Below are positions 1 through 14,000 of a stretch of 64,000 bases of DNA, piece after piece (position 1 is the stretch's first letter; each line of letters opens with the position of its first letter). This DNA is from Clavelina lepadiformis. Lineage: Eukaryota > Chordata > Ascidiacea > Aplousobranchia > Clavelinidae. Position numbers and translations under genes: made by a program. Below the pieces are notes generated by a model. That model saw nothing but the letters and a program-made list of their open reading frames with translations, was not told where the DNA came from and did not search any database. The DNA lies in assembly GCF_947623445.1 (NCBI RefSeq), contig NC_135248.1, positions 1,054,001 to 1,118,000 of the forward strand. Reading direction: 5' to 3'.

Positions 1-2317
1 AAGCACGGAGACAGAATTTGGGCGTCGCACAATCTATTAAAGATAAATCGAACGTTTTTTAAAATAACCAAAGATAATAGGCATTGTTGCAAAATAGTTC
101 TTTTATTAAATAGACCTAACTTTTTAAAAGCAGTTCTCAAACAAAAAATTAGGTCACCCGTCGGCTTACTTTTGACTGCTAGCGTTAATCTTGCCGTTAG
201 AGTACGTAACTTGGCACGGCTCAGCCTGCACTTGACTTGCTATGGGCAGGTTATGGCTGGACATTTCCAGTTTCCTATTTTGAATACAACAACACAGGAC
301 ATTTATCGTGATAGTTGTGACGTCATAGAGAAAAATCAAGGCGCGTGTGAGTGACGTAGGCTGGAATGCGAAAACGAAGCAGAAATCAAAGAAGGTGCTT
401 CGCTTCGCTGGTGAGAGATCGTGCTTAAATAATCAATTAATCAGCAGCAGGTGAAGATTAATTAGTAAGCAGGGTTATATTGAGTAACTTCCATCATCTA
501 TCTTCGTCAAAGGCATGGCTTCAATGCTATGGCTGACTGGCTGTGATCAAGTTGGTATATGCCTCTATGGCGATAGTGCTTTGTAGTTGACAATTGTGCT
601 TTGTAACTTAGTAACAACGTACAGCGCAAATAACTGACGGTTGATGCAGCGACAGCGTAGTTTTGCGATGAATTGTACCGAAATCTGCCAATTACTTAGG
701 TACAAATGGATTCTATGATATGCTCAATGGATCATATTTACAATTTCACTCTTTTAAACCTCTCTCCCTTTCACTTTGAAGTCAGGATTGTTACTATTTT
801 TACGTCACAATTAGCCTGGCTTTCCAGATGCCTTCCAGCCGACATCCTTTATTCGAGTTAAAGAAAGAGCCGCCTTTTTTACATTCTCTCGTCTAGACTG
901 TAGACTTAAGCCATTTGCTGTCAGGCCGAACAATACACGAAAGGTGAATATTGATTAGGCAAAAGCTAAAATAGGCTTAGGCTAAGGCTAATAGGCACAG
1001 GCTTAGTTGGTTTAGCTACCAAAGTGTGAAGGAAGAAATATCTGGCAAAATTAAAAGTATCAGAACTGTAGCTTTTATGTTTTTGAGCGGTTTTAAGTTA
1101 ACCACAGGCACATTTAAGCGGAAAATGATTAACGCAATGCTAATAGCATGTTTGCCATTAAGCAACACCCCAATTCTAAAACACGTTTTAAATTCTGAAT
1201 TCATTCCGCATTCCAGTACCTAATCGAGCATGAAAATCCGCTTTGTGTTTGCTTTGCCTCTTGGACGACGTCACCATTGCAAAAACTGACGGTTTCGTAA
1301 GAAAGAAAAGTATGAAAAAGTTGGTTTGAATTCGATGATGAATCTACGTCAGACTGTTTTTCTAACTTTCACTTTGAAGTGAGGGCAAGTCCAAAACCAA
1401 GTTGGCTTTAAATCAAAGAGTAGCTGTCAGCAACTGATCATAATTTCGAACCAAAATGTTAACAGCACGACTCAATTGGACGTGCGAAAAGTCGTTCCAG
1501 CGATGCGAAATGTTTTCAGCTTTTTTGCCAATTTTTTATCATCAATGTATTTAAAGGATTGCATAAAAGTTGCAGAATTTACTTCAGGTATTTTGATATG
1601 TAACCTCTAAAAATCTTTCACCCACGACCCACAAGCGGTTGGTGTTCCAGTTATCCTCAACCTGTGTTTGCGCAAGCAACGATGCCGCATTATTTTGCGA
1701 GGGGCTGCAAAACTGACTTCTTATGGAAGGGGTGCGGACAGTGCAGTTAAGAACCACTTTGCCTACAGTCTGAGCTCTGGTTAAATCTGGGCTTTTTGCC
1801 CAGAATATAGGTCGCCGGTACAGGTAACTGACATCCGGTCTCATCTAAGTTTATTAAATTAAATCGATCATCTTATTCCGGTACCTGATTCTGCTTGTTG
1901 TTTGCTCATGACTTCTCATTCAATGCACAACCTCGTCAGCAACCAGCGAACATGTTATCAGTTATCTCCGTGATTTTTTACTATTACGTCACAATATCGC
2001 GTACGTGTCACCCCCTTTGCCCTTAAGAAATTGCTAAAACACTTTCATTCATTTATTATTAATGTTTTCTTAGTGTCGAGGCGGTTTGTAGTTTTCTGGC
2101 ACTGTGCGTTGGACCAGCATCATGTACGCAGCCTCGCAGCTTTTTCTTCAACCTTTACGCCAAGTGACAGCAGCTACTTGTTCTGGAAAACGAACTTAAT
2201 TTACCGGAAGTCTGGAGCGTTTTAATCGACGGGAACACGTCATCAGCCTTTTATTTCGCTCGATCCTGAGGGAATTAAGTCTTTATATCCACTAATTGGT
2301 TTTGTTAAAGCTCAAAC
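1..2317. other. 5' spacer, no recognisable gene
   Basis: No stretch on either strand reads as a protein I recognise. The open frames here are short and have no convincing splice partners. The last few hundred bases should hold the promoter and 5' UTR of the Kir channel gene that begins at 2318, but I see no clear TATA box. One perfect TGACGTCA octamer lies at 318-325. Confidence 0.5.
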
Positions 2318-5300
2318 ATGGCTCATTTAAAGCCGGTGGAAGCCCCTGTAAGTTTGACTATTCCGAACAATATGAACGCTAGAAGATCTTCCTCGGTGCA
2401 GATGACCGCCAAACTCGCCGCACTTCGAGGGGAGAATTTCGGGAACGAAATCTGCTCGAAACCTAAAGATGCTGATGAAGAAAAGAAAAAGAACAAGCCA
2501 ACCGTTCGTTTCATGAAGAAAAGTGGTAAATGCAATATACGACAGGTACGTCAAACAAACAAGCTAGCTCCGTTTAGAAATATCGGACCGTGCTGTGTCC
2601 ACAAGGAAGATGAAAATCTCGATAGAATTATTGACTCGTTGTATCAACATCGTTAAAAACCTCCTTGGAAACGACGTTTGTTTAAGCGAACCTGTTCGAC
2701 ATTTTAGAACCATATACATTATACAGCTCAGTTATAGCTTTTCGTACATTTATCTGGACTAACCTTTTGTTCATGGATTTTGTGATCTATTTTTAAATAT
2801 AGTTTTAAACAATGCACCGGGTATTGTAGCAACAAGCACAACACACAAGCTTTGAAAAAAAGTCGGGTCTATGTAGAAGTGTTACCGTTACAAAATTAAA
2901 CGATGTTTAACTCTTTTTATTTCCTGAAGGATGCTGCGGAAATACGTAAACGTTACCTTCGCGATCTTTTCACGACGTTGGTTGATATGAGTTGGAAAAA
3001 TAATCTCATCTTCTACATCTCAACTTATTTATGCACTTGGTCCTTGCTTGGCTTTGTCTGGTACTGCATTGCCTGGATAAGGTCAGACTTGTTTGTTTTC
3101 TATGGACATTGTGAGGGGGCAAACAAATAAAACATAATTGATTAGAATAACGAAATTTTCTTTTATCATAACGATGGTGCATATGCATTGAATGCAGATT
3201 CGTTATTGCAAAAGCCATTTTCTGTTCAACTTCCCTACACTGTAATATTCATTGCAAAACACTTTTATATAATTCCATTGTACATGTTATATTATGTCTA
3301 TGTAATACAGCGTGAAATTAGTTTGTTTGTGGAACAATGACTGTCTTTCAAACAATAAACGATCGCTTAATTTATGGGCATGATTAGTATTTACAGCAGG
3401 GTAATTAAGAATGCTATAAATTTTTTATCACTCTTGGTCAAGTCGATTTTGCCTGCAATGTCCTTGCGTTCCACCAAAACCTGGTGTTTGCTATGAATTA
3501 GTCATGAACGCGGCAATATCTTGTCAAATGGGAGACCAAAATATCCCATACCTTGCTAATATGTCATAGAGAGCTACTTTGTTCTAACTATTTCTTTGAT
3601 ATGAAGTGAAATATTCAGTTAGCGACCTCTGGGAAATAGTTGCAATACAGTTTTGAGCATCTGATATCCTAATAACAACTCGTTTTCACGCAGAGGGGAC
3701 TTGATTGAACCGCCCGAAATGATCTCCGCAAATATCACCAACACAAGTCTTTCAACCAGCGCTCATCCATTCTACTCCCGCACCAACTGCGTGGACAACG
3801 TCTACTCATACACGACGGCTTTTCTTTTCTATCTCGAAACTGAGACCAGCTTGGGTTATGGAAAGCGCGCCATAACTGATAGATGCCCAGAAGCAGTTAT
3901 CCTCTTTGTTATTCAGGTAAAAAAAGGAACGATTGAACTTTTCTATATTAAAAATAAGAATTTTTTAGTACAGCGGAGATAAAAGTTGGTTAAATGAGTT
4001 ATTATGACAAAATATTTTGTGGCAAAATTCAATAATAAGTCATTTCGTACTGGCAAAGAATGCCCGATTTTGGCTGTCCCCAACTATGCCCAACATCGCC
4101 ATCTTACAACGTGGACAATTCCTTTAATATTTAATATTGAATGATAATAGTTTAATCTCTTTTGCTTGAAAATAAGGACATTTAACCACATGTAAAACTT
4201 CGTAAAATCATTTAACCTGTCTCTGACAAGATTGATTTGATAAATCGCTACTCTAGCAGCAAATAAATGTTGTGTGGACAATATTCAAGTATTCTGAAAA
4301 CATGCCCATGTTAAAACGTCAAAATTTCTGTTTTGTCTTCCGGCACCCCGCCTTCTTCCATAAATAGCATTGCTCTTAAATTACTTTCAACGAATTCATG
4401 AGGCAAAAATTTCACCTTGGTACTTTTTGCAAAAAAAGAAAACGAATGCGACGGATTAAGTAACCGACTGGTTCTTTTAACTTCGCCCTAAACCTTTTAA
4501 TTAAGCTAATTAGGTGGTAATTATAGTCTAAGATTATACTTTTGCCACCGCGATAAAATTAACTCTATTGGGAATGTGACGTCATAACTTTCCAATGCGA
4601 AGCTTGTTAGCAGCTGTCTAAGTGAACTATGGACGCCTCAACCTAAATACACTTCTGGTTTGTAGCTATGTTATATGACTTCGCTTTTTACTTGGATTTG
4701 TTGAAAGCTTACAAACAAAAATACACTAAAAATATGCTCAATTGGACGCTCATTGGTTAATTCAAGGTTGTCACATATCATCGTGCATCTACAGCATATA
4801 ACAAGCAATTTGTGATGTATTACTGAGAAGAATATCACAAGCTATGGTCATTTTCAAAGCATTGCGGGCTGAAACCGATTCCATAGTACCAAAGAGATTC
4901 TTTGTGTAACAAACTTTACCGTTGTACTCTGTAACTGATTCCCAGCACGACCATTTCATTCATTCAACTGGAAAATACAAATTGATCAGGTCGTTAAAAT
5001 GCGCACCACAATCTTTGAAGGCCAGTTCGTTTAAAAACTTATGTGATGATAAAGAACCTTAATTGGAAAATCCGTCCGTGAATCCGGAAGTATAAGCTAA
5101 ATAAGTTTTACAACAATACCCAGTTTTACATAGCGTTTTAAGAACAAATAATAATGTTACAATAAGGATCTATGTTAAGTGTTTGATGACAATTTTAACT
5201 TGGAAAAATAAAATTAACAAGTTGCAATTGCAAATTTGTTCAAACAAACAGACCGCAACCTGCCAAATGATATCTCCATATCCGCCTAAAATCGCGATCT

Positions 5301-8300
5301 GGTCTGTTCTGACGTCATAGCATCGACGGCAACCAGACATTTCGGCTCAGCTTAAAAAAAGGATGTCGCGACAAATTGAAAATTTTATAACTGAATGTCT
5401 TTGTTATAACGTCACCAATTTTTAAAAGCTTAGCGTATTTGTACCCAGTAGTAAAACGTTTTCAAATCAAGCAAAAACATTTTGTTTCCCTACGGTTATA
5501 ATTTAAGCTTCAGCATTGTCATTGATTTCTAAACATATCATCCTTTGAAATGAATATAAGACAAAACTGAAAGTAGTAAGTAGACGAGTTTGTCTAAATT
5601 TTGAGGTAATTTTTTCAATACTTGCAAATTCGAATCAAATCCCAGCATGTTGTTAAAGCCGCCTTTGCACATGCTACTTGCGTACATTCGATTATTTGAA
5701 TATATTCTATGAGTTCTAATCTAATTTGGTTACTATTTTGTGGTAGGCCTTATTGACAGGCATCTTAGACGCGTTCATGGTCGGTTGTATTTTCATAAAA
5801 ATCTCTCAACCGAAAAACCGAGCAGAAACCCTGGTGTTCAGCAAGCATTGTGTTCTTGCTCTCAGGGACGGAAATTATTGCTTAATGTTTCGGTAAGCTT
5901 ATGGATTAACTTGTCTGTTTTTTGTTTTTACATATTACTAAATTAATGCATGTATGTACTTGTATATATATTCATGTACATGCAAATACGCAGTGTACAT
6001 GGCACAGTCGTACGCACTAGGGTTGGAAAACTTGGTCTGTTGATTGCCGTTAGCGGCTAATAGCTCTTAGCGTCTGAAGGTTTTGTTAGCGATTAGCCGA
6101 AAACGTACATCCAGGAGAGATTTTGGATCAAAACTTTTGATAATATATTGGTTCATGTAAAGTTGCTGCTCTGTTAATAATTACAATGGGACATGACAAT
6201 TAGCGACTATGGCAGTTAATCGACGGCTAACGGCTAAAAAAACCCAGCTAAATTCCTAGCCCTAGCACGCACACAGCTCTTATAACCATTTCACTTTAAA
6301 TTACAAATATTTTGCGAATTAGTAATAAATGCATAAAATAAAAGGAACCAAATCCACGTCCGTTTGTGACAATACATTTGCCCCCCCCCTCCCACGCAAA
6401 CACTCAAAGCAATGTCTGAACTCTGTTTCTGTAGTTGTGTATGATTTGTTTGGTTGTTCACGATCTACATTTCAAGCGAATCCATTCTCAAAGATGGGTT
6501 AATTGGTATTCAGTGTAGGAAATCTACGTAATTCTCTCATCGTGCAAAGTCGCATTCGAGCAAAACACGTACAATCTCGAACAACTAAAGAAGGAGAATT
6601 TATCGGATTGCACCAAGTTGACATCAACGTCGGATTCGATACAGGTTTTGTATCCTACAATATGGCACACTTCGACTAACCTGAAATTTACATAATTTTT
6701 AACGTTGCATTATATGCTACCAGGAGCCGACAATTTGTTTTTGGTGACGCCATTAATTATTTGTCACGAAATCAATGAGAAAAGTCCTTTTTATTCGATG
6801 TCAGCGGAGAAACTTCGCAAGGAACCGTTTGAAATCATCGCAATTCTCGAAGGAACGATAGAAAGCACAGGTGGCCACAAATATTGTTTTGTCTGAGTTC
6901 CCGATCTTCTATACCTTAAAAATCTAAAAATTGGTCGTCGTGTAATAATGTTGGTCCTCAAACGGATGATTTTTTATTCAATTGCTATTACTCCAACCAG
7001 CACTGATTTAAAACTTTGAATGTTAGAAGAAGCGTCTTATTGGTAATGTGCAGTAGATAACAGTTGTAAGAAGACGTTTTTCAAAAGAAGTCGATTAAAA
7101 GGCGTTCCATCAATAGCAATCTAATTGAGTTAGGAATCGACCGGAATTGATTAAACGTCGCCTAAGTAATCCCACGAGAAGGCCTGATCTAAAAAGGTAC
7201 AAAATTTTACTACAGCGCTTTAAGTATTTATGGTGACCCACAGAAACGTGAAGCATTAACGTTTCAAAGATAGGTTACCATGTCAACGTGTGCTTTAGAA
7301 ATATGTCCATTTCAAATAAACGAAACGCATCGAATATATCATTGAAATTTTGGCAAGAATCGGTTTATTGGAAATATACGGTTGTTGCTCGAAATTGGAG
7401 ATATATCGTTTTTGTCGCTAAAGTAAAACTCCGAAGTTAAAATTTTTAGAGCTGGTTTTGCTCTGGGAAGAAAGTGTCAATAAGGCTTTGTTATGTGATA
7501 ATACTTCACCTCGATATAATGTCCACAGACGTACACGACAGTAGCCTTCTGTAGTGGTTTGAGCCGTGCTATTTACCAATTAGTTATTGTCGCATTAAAG
7601 TAGTGTTTTGCATTTTCACCAATTGGTTGTTGTCACCTATCAACCAAAAAAACGAAATCAATATACAGTGTACAGTGGATTGATTTATTATGATTTTTTT
7701 TGTTGTCATGAAGGGATGATTTGCCAAGCGCGAACATCATATCTAAACGACGAAATTCTTTGGGGTCACCGTTTTGTTTCAATAGTTTCTGACGGGCCAG
7801 GACATTTCGACGTCGATCATTCCGAATTCCACTCAACGTACGAGGTATAGGGCAAGTTTTATTACAAAGTTTTGCAGCGACTACGTAGGTTACGATGTTC
7901 TAGAAGACGTCAAGCAAAACACCATCGGTACACTTATAACTTATCGTTGTGAACTTTGTAACTAACTTGTAACTTGTCTGTCGTTTGTTTGATTTAAAAA
8001 AAATTGTAAACATGTTTCTTGAGGTTTCAATGCCCGGAGTAAGTACGGAAGAATATGAAAATACTAAACATCAGCAAAATGGCGGACACACTTCTCCTCC
8101 CTGCCTGAACAATGGACTAAGTTTGCGGAAAGATCTTTTGAACAGACAGCAGTTGCACAAAAACACCGCCATCACCGTTGACGAAATCAGCGGCAGAAAG
8201 TTCGTTCCTGACTCGCAATCTTTCAAGATAAACTCATCCGCCAGGAGGACTTTGTCGGATGCAAATGTGGCTGCTGCGAAATCCCCAGAAGAGCAAAGAG

Positions 8301-8371
8301 TTTTGATAAACAGCGACAGTGTGCAGCGTCGCAATAATACCAGCCGTGATGATGTAACAGAAAGTCGCTAG
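2318..8371 (+). CDS. KCNJ: Inward-rectifier K+ channel, GIRK (Kir3)-like, 8 exons
   Basis: Exons 2318-2545, 2930-3081, 3694-3916, 5747-5892, 6514-6644, 6724-6870, 7714-7844 and 8024-8371 join in frame to about 501 residues; all junctions are GT-AG. The product is a plasma-membrane K+ channel subunit that should form tetramers. Order of parts: charged N-terminus, slide helix and TM1 ([11 protein letters not shown] onward), pore helix and filter in exon 3 (ETETSLGYG), TM2 in exon 4 (ILDAFMVGC), then the cytoplasmic beta-rich domain ([24 protein letters not shown]). The two extracellular cysteines that pair in Kir channels are present (TNCVDN and DRCPEA). TM2 keeps the acidic residue linked to strong rectification. 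Motifs such as [16 protein letters not shown] and STGMICQAR resemble GIRK more than other Kir groups. The filter is SLGYG where TIGYG is usual. The last exon is a roughly 115-residue polar tail I cannot match. The start lies in AACATGG context. Confidence 0.93.
6018..6264. mobile_element. Non-autonomous hAT-type element in Kir intron 4
   Basis: The ends are imperfect inverted repeats, TAGGGTTGGAAA on the left and the reverse complement of TTCCTAGCCCTA on the right. Both sides carry a near-identical 8-bp target duplication (GTACGCAC at 6010-6017, GCACGCAC at 6265-6272). The interior repeats GTTAGCGGCTAATAGC-like units and has no coding capacity. The 8-bp duplication and TAGGG ends fit the hAT superfamily. 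A related copy lies near 42938. Confidence 0.7.
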
Positions 8372-8427
8372 AATGTTAGAAATTGCAATCGTAATTTAGT
8401 CAAAGATCTGATTGTCTTTTGATACAA

Positions 8428-8433
8428 AATAAA
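8428..8433 (+). terminator. Polyadenylation signal of the Kir gene
   Basis: A canonical AATAAA lies 57 bp past the Kir stop codon on the same strand. No other copy is closer to the stop. Confidence 0.6.
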
Positions 8434-11055
8434 TGGAGATTATTTACTACTTTACGAAGTGTAACTCTGAAATCTTGTGCACTAAAATAATTAATTCGTT
8501 CAAAAAAGTATTAAAAGCAAATGGCACTTGCGCTTGGAAAATTAATTCTAACTTTAACTAAAACTTCACCTGTTTTCTATGTAATCATCAAACCTTGCAA
8601 ACTTTGTTTCGCAATTTTCTCATAAAATTACGTTGTTTTTTTGCTGTGGTTTTGGCAATTTCTCATAAGTTGTTTTGTTTCTGTACTGATATGTTTTATT
8701 TTAAAATTTAAGTGCAGTGCTTGTACATTTGCTTTGTTATTAATTTCGTTCAAATCTATTCATTATCAGGTAACTTCTGTGATGAGTTTCTTTATGTTTT
8801 AAGTAAATTGCAATGTAAATACTAAATACGCGGTATTGTGCACACAAGTGTCAAATTTCTACACATAACCAAGCACATATGTTGTCGTGCACCCTACTCA
8901 TGATCATCGTTTCGCTTAAATCATCGCAATGACAATTATGAAGCCGACTACAAAACTTATTTTTCCTTGTACACTTGTCTGGAGGGTAAAAAAGGAAATT
9001 GCGTAATAAGTAAACGTTTGCGTCTACGCATTTGTAGTTTATGATTCCGAAATGTAATTGTAATTTTGTATACCATGTAGAATCAATTTTAATAGAAATC
9101 ATAAATATTTTGCGTCACCACGTTTTATGGCCAAGTATCTTTCAATAAGATCGCTTGGAGCTGCCTTTATTAAAATCTCCCGATGTATTTTGCTGTGTTT
9201 AATCCTGTATTGACCATAAATTAAATCAATAAGTTGACGCCGAATTGGCTCGTTTTCCGCCTGTGGTTTTGTCATGTGGTTCTTGTTTTTTCATATTAGC
9301 CTACTAGAAATGATTTATATCTGCCAACTGCAATGTATTATTTATCTTGGTTGTTCATCAGGATTCAGTACAACAATTAAATACGTTGAGCCAACCTAAC
9401 CTAACTAGACAGGGTGGTATCTGCAATGGTGAAGTACATTTCTTTTTGGTAGTAAGTTTAGTTTTTCTTTCAGTTACTCCATTATCAAAACGTTAAATAA
9501 TAGGCTAGCTATCAACATGATAATGTTTTGTTTGATTTCTATGAGTGAAAGTTGTTTTTACGGAATTATCCAAAAGTTAACTGAGAAGAGCCAGCTTGAA
9601 AATTTAATAAAATCAGAAAGAATATTAAAAACTAGTTTGATTTCTATGATTGACCTTTGCTGTATGAGGGGACTCACCCAAACAAGTTCTTAGATTTTGT
9701 CCTTTGCTGATTTTCGTGCAGAGGGAAGTTGTTGACGTGGTTAGTAAAAGCTGGACGTCCGGATGTACTGGAGGTACCTACAAGTTGAACAAGTATGTAT
9801 GAATGAACAGTAGGTATGAACAAGTTCGCGGTAGACTGGAATTAGCCGGTTATTTAATCTCCAACATCCGGATCCGGCCATAAAAAACGAAGATGAACTG
9901 CAGCGAACCGTAACTGAAGGCAACAAGCACAAATAATAGCTTAGAAAATAACCTTTAGGTTTCATTCTTTCAGTTTTCTACACTCTCAGAATCACTCACT
10001 CACAAAATCTGGGTATAAACATGCTCAGAGCTGGAGTTTGACAAAAGCAGGAAGATATTTGATACATACTGTTAACAACTAGTCAACTAGGCCTACCAGT
10101 TCTTCATCTCATGACCTATTTTATCGCAAGTAGGTTACACCGCCTGTTATTTAAAATTGGCTGTTTTGAAAAAGCGCTTGCTTTTGCGTAGCCTACTGAC
10201 TGCTGGCCATGGTATAGTCTAGGCTCAGGCTATATTAAGCTGACTAGCGAATACTTTGGTTGCAGTTACAGCTCTACACAACCCACTGGAAAGAATGGCA
10301 GTTTTTGATGAGACATGTTGCTGGCAAACTCAAAGCTTCAATTTCTTTTATTTATTTTAAATTAGCGTTTAGACATCATCCTTTGCCTGGTTTGTTTATT
10401 ATTAATTGGCGTGAACATGTGGAAGTTACGTGTATATCCGTCACATCCGTGCACATTGATGAGTTTGATGCATAATTGTAGCAGAATATTCTCTAGATGG
10501 GTTGCCAGTCTGCCAGTCTGCCAGCCTGGACCAAAATTTCATAGTGATAGCGTTAGTGAGCAGCCTGTATGGAAAGTTTGATATGCTTTGATGTTTGATG
10601 TGATACGCTGAAGGTCTCTGGCATGACGTTATCATTAAGTCATATACGTGCGTTGATGAATCAGGTCACGTTTATTTACACACTGTCATATTGGAATCAA
10701 GTTTTGCGGGATTGTTTTGTTATAACTCTTCCATTCAGCTCTTCAATTGGGAGAACATAAATAGAAGAGACTGGATGAATCTTGTGTGAATGCATTGTCA
10801 CATTTTCTACAATGAGACATTGATTACGAAGGTGACTTTCGACTTAAGTCGGCGCTTCTTACCTGCTGTTTAGGTAGCTCATGTTTGTTTTATTTCGACA
10901 TAAATATGTGTCTTGAGATTTGTTTTTCAGTGAAAAACGAAAATATTTTTTAATTGTTTTGTAAGTATGGTCTTGTGTAAGTCTTTGGTCTTTTTAAGTA
11001 TAACTTGTGTGTAGTTGATTATGTTTAGGTGTTAATTTATATTTTGTATTTAAAA
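8434..11055. other. Intergenic spacer between Kir and AGPAT copy A
   Basis: AT-rich sequence without a recognisable exon on either strand. It contains one small tandem run (GCCAGTCT units near 10503-10528). The far end should hold the promoter and 5' UTR of copy A. Confidence 0.5.
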
Positions 11056-14000
11056 ATGGGATTATATGCCGCTGTCAAGGCAATTCAGCGTTATTCGATA
11101 ACGCATATATTGCTGGCTTACATATTCCTCACTAGTGGATTGATTGTGAACGTTATTCAGCTGCTGACCTTACCCCTCTGGTATCTTGGATTTAAGGGAC
11201 TTTACAGAACTTGTATAATCAATTTAAACTACTTGAGCTGGTGCTGTAAGTAATGATATGATAAATAGCAATTGTTTATACAAAATATTCATAGCGTTAT
11301 GATTTACAACCTAAATTTAATGTAAATTTTATTTTGCAGTTTTTTTTGTTTTTTTTAGTTCACCAATCCACTTTTTTAATGAACATAAAAGTTTATATTT
11401 AATGAATTTATATCTACACTAGGGATGTGCAAAGTCTGAATATTTCCCTCGAATATCGGATCAAATCGAATCGAATATTTCCCTCGACAAATCTAAATAT
11501 TTTTCTCGAAAATATTTGTGGGTTTTATTTTTATTTTCACTAATGCGTATTTTGTGGGTACATTCAGAACCAATTCTTTATTTTGTGCAAAGTAAAAGAA
11601 AACAACAACAAAATCTTTATGTTGTCAGTATAATGATGGGTTGGTTGATTCAGTCTAAGCATGATTTGTTTGCCAGATAATTTGATCCTATGCAAAAGTG
11701 AAGACCGTTGATTCAGATAATATGAAAATGTATTGCTGCTGTTTCCATGAATCTTAATCTTTTTCCACTTTGCCACTTCCCTGGGTTGTTAAACTATCAG
11801 GAAATTTATTGTTTTGCTTTGCCTGCTGCAGTTGAGACAAACAATTCTATAAGTTGTACTTGTTTGGCTTAATAAGTTTTTTTATTTTATCATTTTAATT
11901 GTCTATACGTTTGGTTCATTAATATAGTATCAGCGACATTTTTTTCACTAATGTATAATCCACTATTTAATGTTACAGTAATACCTGGCATTGCTCAATG
12001 GTGGGCAGGCATCGATGTGTACCTCTACGTGAGACCGGATGACCACAAGTTGTTTGGGAAGGAGAACATGATATCTGTTATGAACCATTCTGGCCAGCTG
12101 GATTGGGTCATAAGTTGGGTGCTCTCCGATTATTGCAAGATTCTTGGGGTTACGTTCAGATCTTTTTTGTTTTCCTCTGTTGATTGATGATTTAAAAAAT
12201 TTGCGTAAATGTCCTGTAGTTTCGTCAAACTTGTAAATGGAAAATAAGTTGTTCAATATGGTAGTTGATCAACTGAGTGACAGTTCATTTGAGTGACACA
12301 TTGGTAATTACTGTTCAAAGTACAGTAATGGGTTAGGGTGAGGGTTAGGGTGAATTATGTCACGCGAATGAATAATTTGTGTCATAATTATGTCACTCGA
12401 ATACTGTCACTCAAATGAACTGTCACTCAGATGATAAACACCCGTTCAATGTTTATGATTGATGAGTTTAAATACGTGCATTCACCTATCTTGACAGAAT
12501 GCCAAGTGTGTGGTAAAGAATGCACTGAAATATATTCCCATTCTTGGATGGAGTTTTTGGTTGTCTGAATATGTTTTTCTTTATCGCAATCTCGAGAAAG
12601 ATCGACAAAAGTTTAACGACGCTTTTAAGAATTTGTCAACATTTTCGCAAAAATTTTGGGTGAGACATTTTAATGTTAGTTGGTGCAGACATGTAAATTA
12701 AACCTGCATCTTGTAACAGATATTTTTATTCACGGAATCTTACTGTTTACAAAAAAGTATGATATATCTATGCAGAGCGTGTTCTCAGTTACAGGGTATG
12801 AATTTACACAAAAAAGATAAAAGGACAAACAAATTTAATTTTATTATCACGCATTTTTCTTCTATTGTTAATGACCTTTTCCTATTTCAGTTTTTGCTCT
12901 TTCCCGAGGGAACTCGATTTACTCCTGAGAAACACAAAAAAAGCGTCGAATTTGCCACGAAAAATGGTTTGAAGCCTCTTAATCATCTTCTGTTGCCGAG
13001 AACAAAAGGATTTGTTTTGATCGCAAAAGGGCTGAGGAATTATGGTGAGGTTAAACTAGAACTTTAAAATGTCAGCCCGTAAATGCAATGAATAAGCAGC
13101 TACGTCACAATTTGCTTCCTGTGCTTAGTCATGCCGCACTGTCATCGTAATACAGTTGAATCTGATAGTGAAGCTTGTTCCCATTGCAATGATTTATGCA
13201 AAGGATTCGAAATTTGGGCAAGCCCACGAAACTGAAAAGAATCAAACAAAAAATCCATTCATAATAAAATAAATTGCTTTGCAGTGACAAAACCTCAACA
13301 AGTTGAAGTCGTGCGAAGACTCAAGGATAAATATTTAAATTTTGTACCAGAACGGAATATACCCAGTAGAATGGAACCATACCAGAACTGAATAAAATAG
13401 TTATATTGTGTCTTTGGTTAGACACGTGGTGGCACTTTTCCCTTGCATATACCAATGGTTTGATCGACTGAGAATGTTTTTTGCTTCAGTTGATGCATTT
13501 TACGACGCAACTGTTTGTTTCCGTGGTGGAGAAGGAACGTTCATCAACATGCTTGAAGGTAGACCGTGTGTTGTTGATTTACTCATCAATCGATCTCCTA
13601 TAGCTGATGTACCGGTCGACGACGAGAAATGTGCTCAGTATATATATGATGTCTATTACGAGAAGGTAAGTTTGAAAAAAATCGCTTAGTTTTGCGCGAG
13701 ACATCAATCAAGAAAGCACACATATGACTTCATCCTTCATGACTTGCCATCTTTATCTTGATTAAAATTTTATGCTCGTTGCAGATAGACTACGACGTTC
13801 ATTAAAGTATTAACATTAGATTATGTTGAAATCTGGTATCTTTTCATACATTTTGTGTTTGCTAGCAAGCATCAAGCAATAAACATTCTGTGATTAATTA
13901 ATCAACTCATTTTCTTTAGGATAATCTGTGTAATCACCATAAGAAGCATAACACGTTCCCGATTGGAGACGTGAAATATCCCCGATACAAGGATTATGTC

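Noticed and set aside
1584-1844. 86-codon minus-strand frame
   Set aside because: No domain, no splice partners and no recognisable relative.
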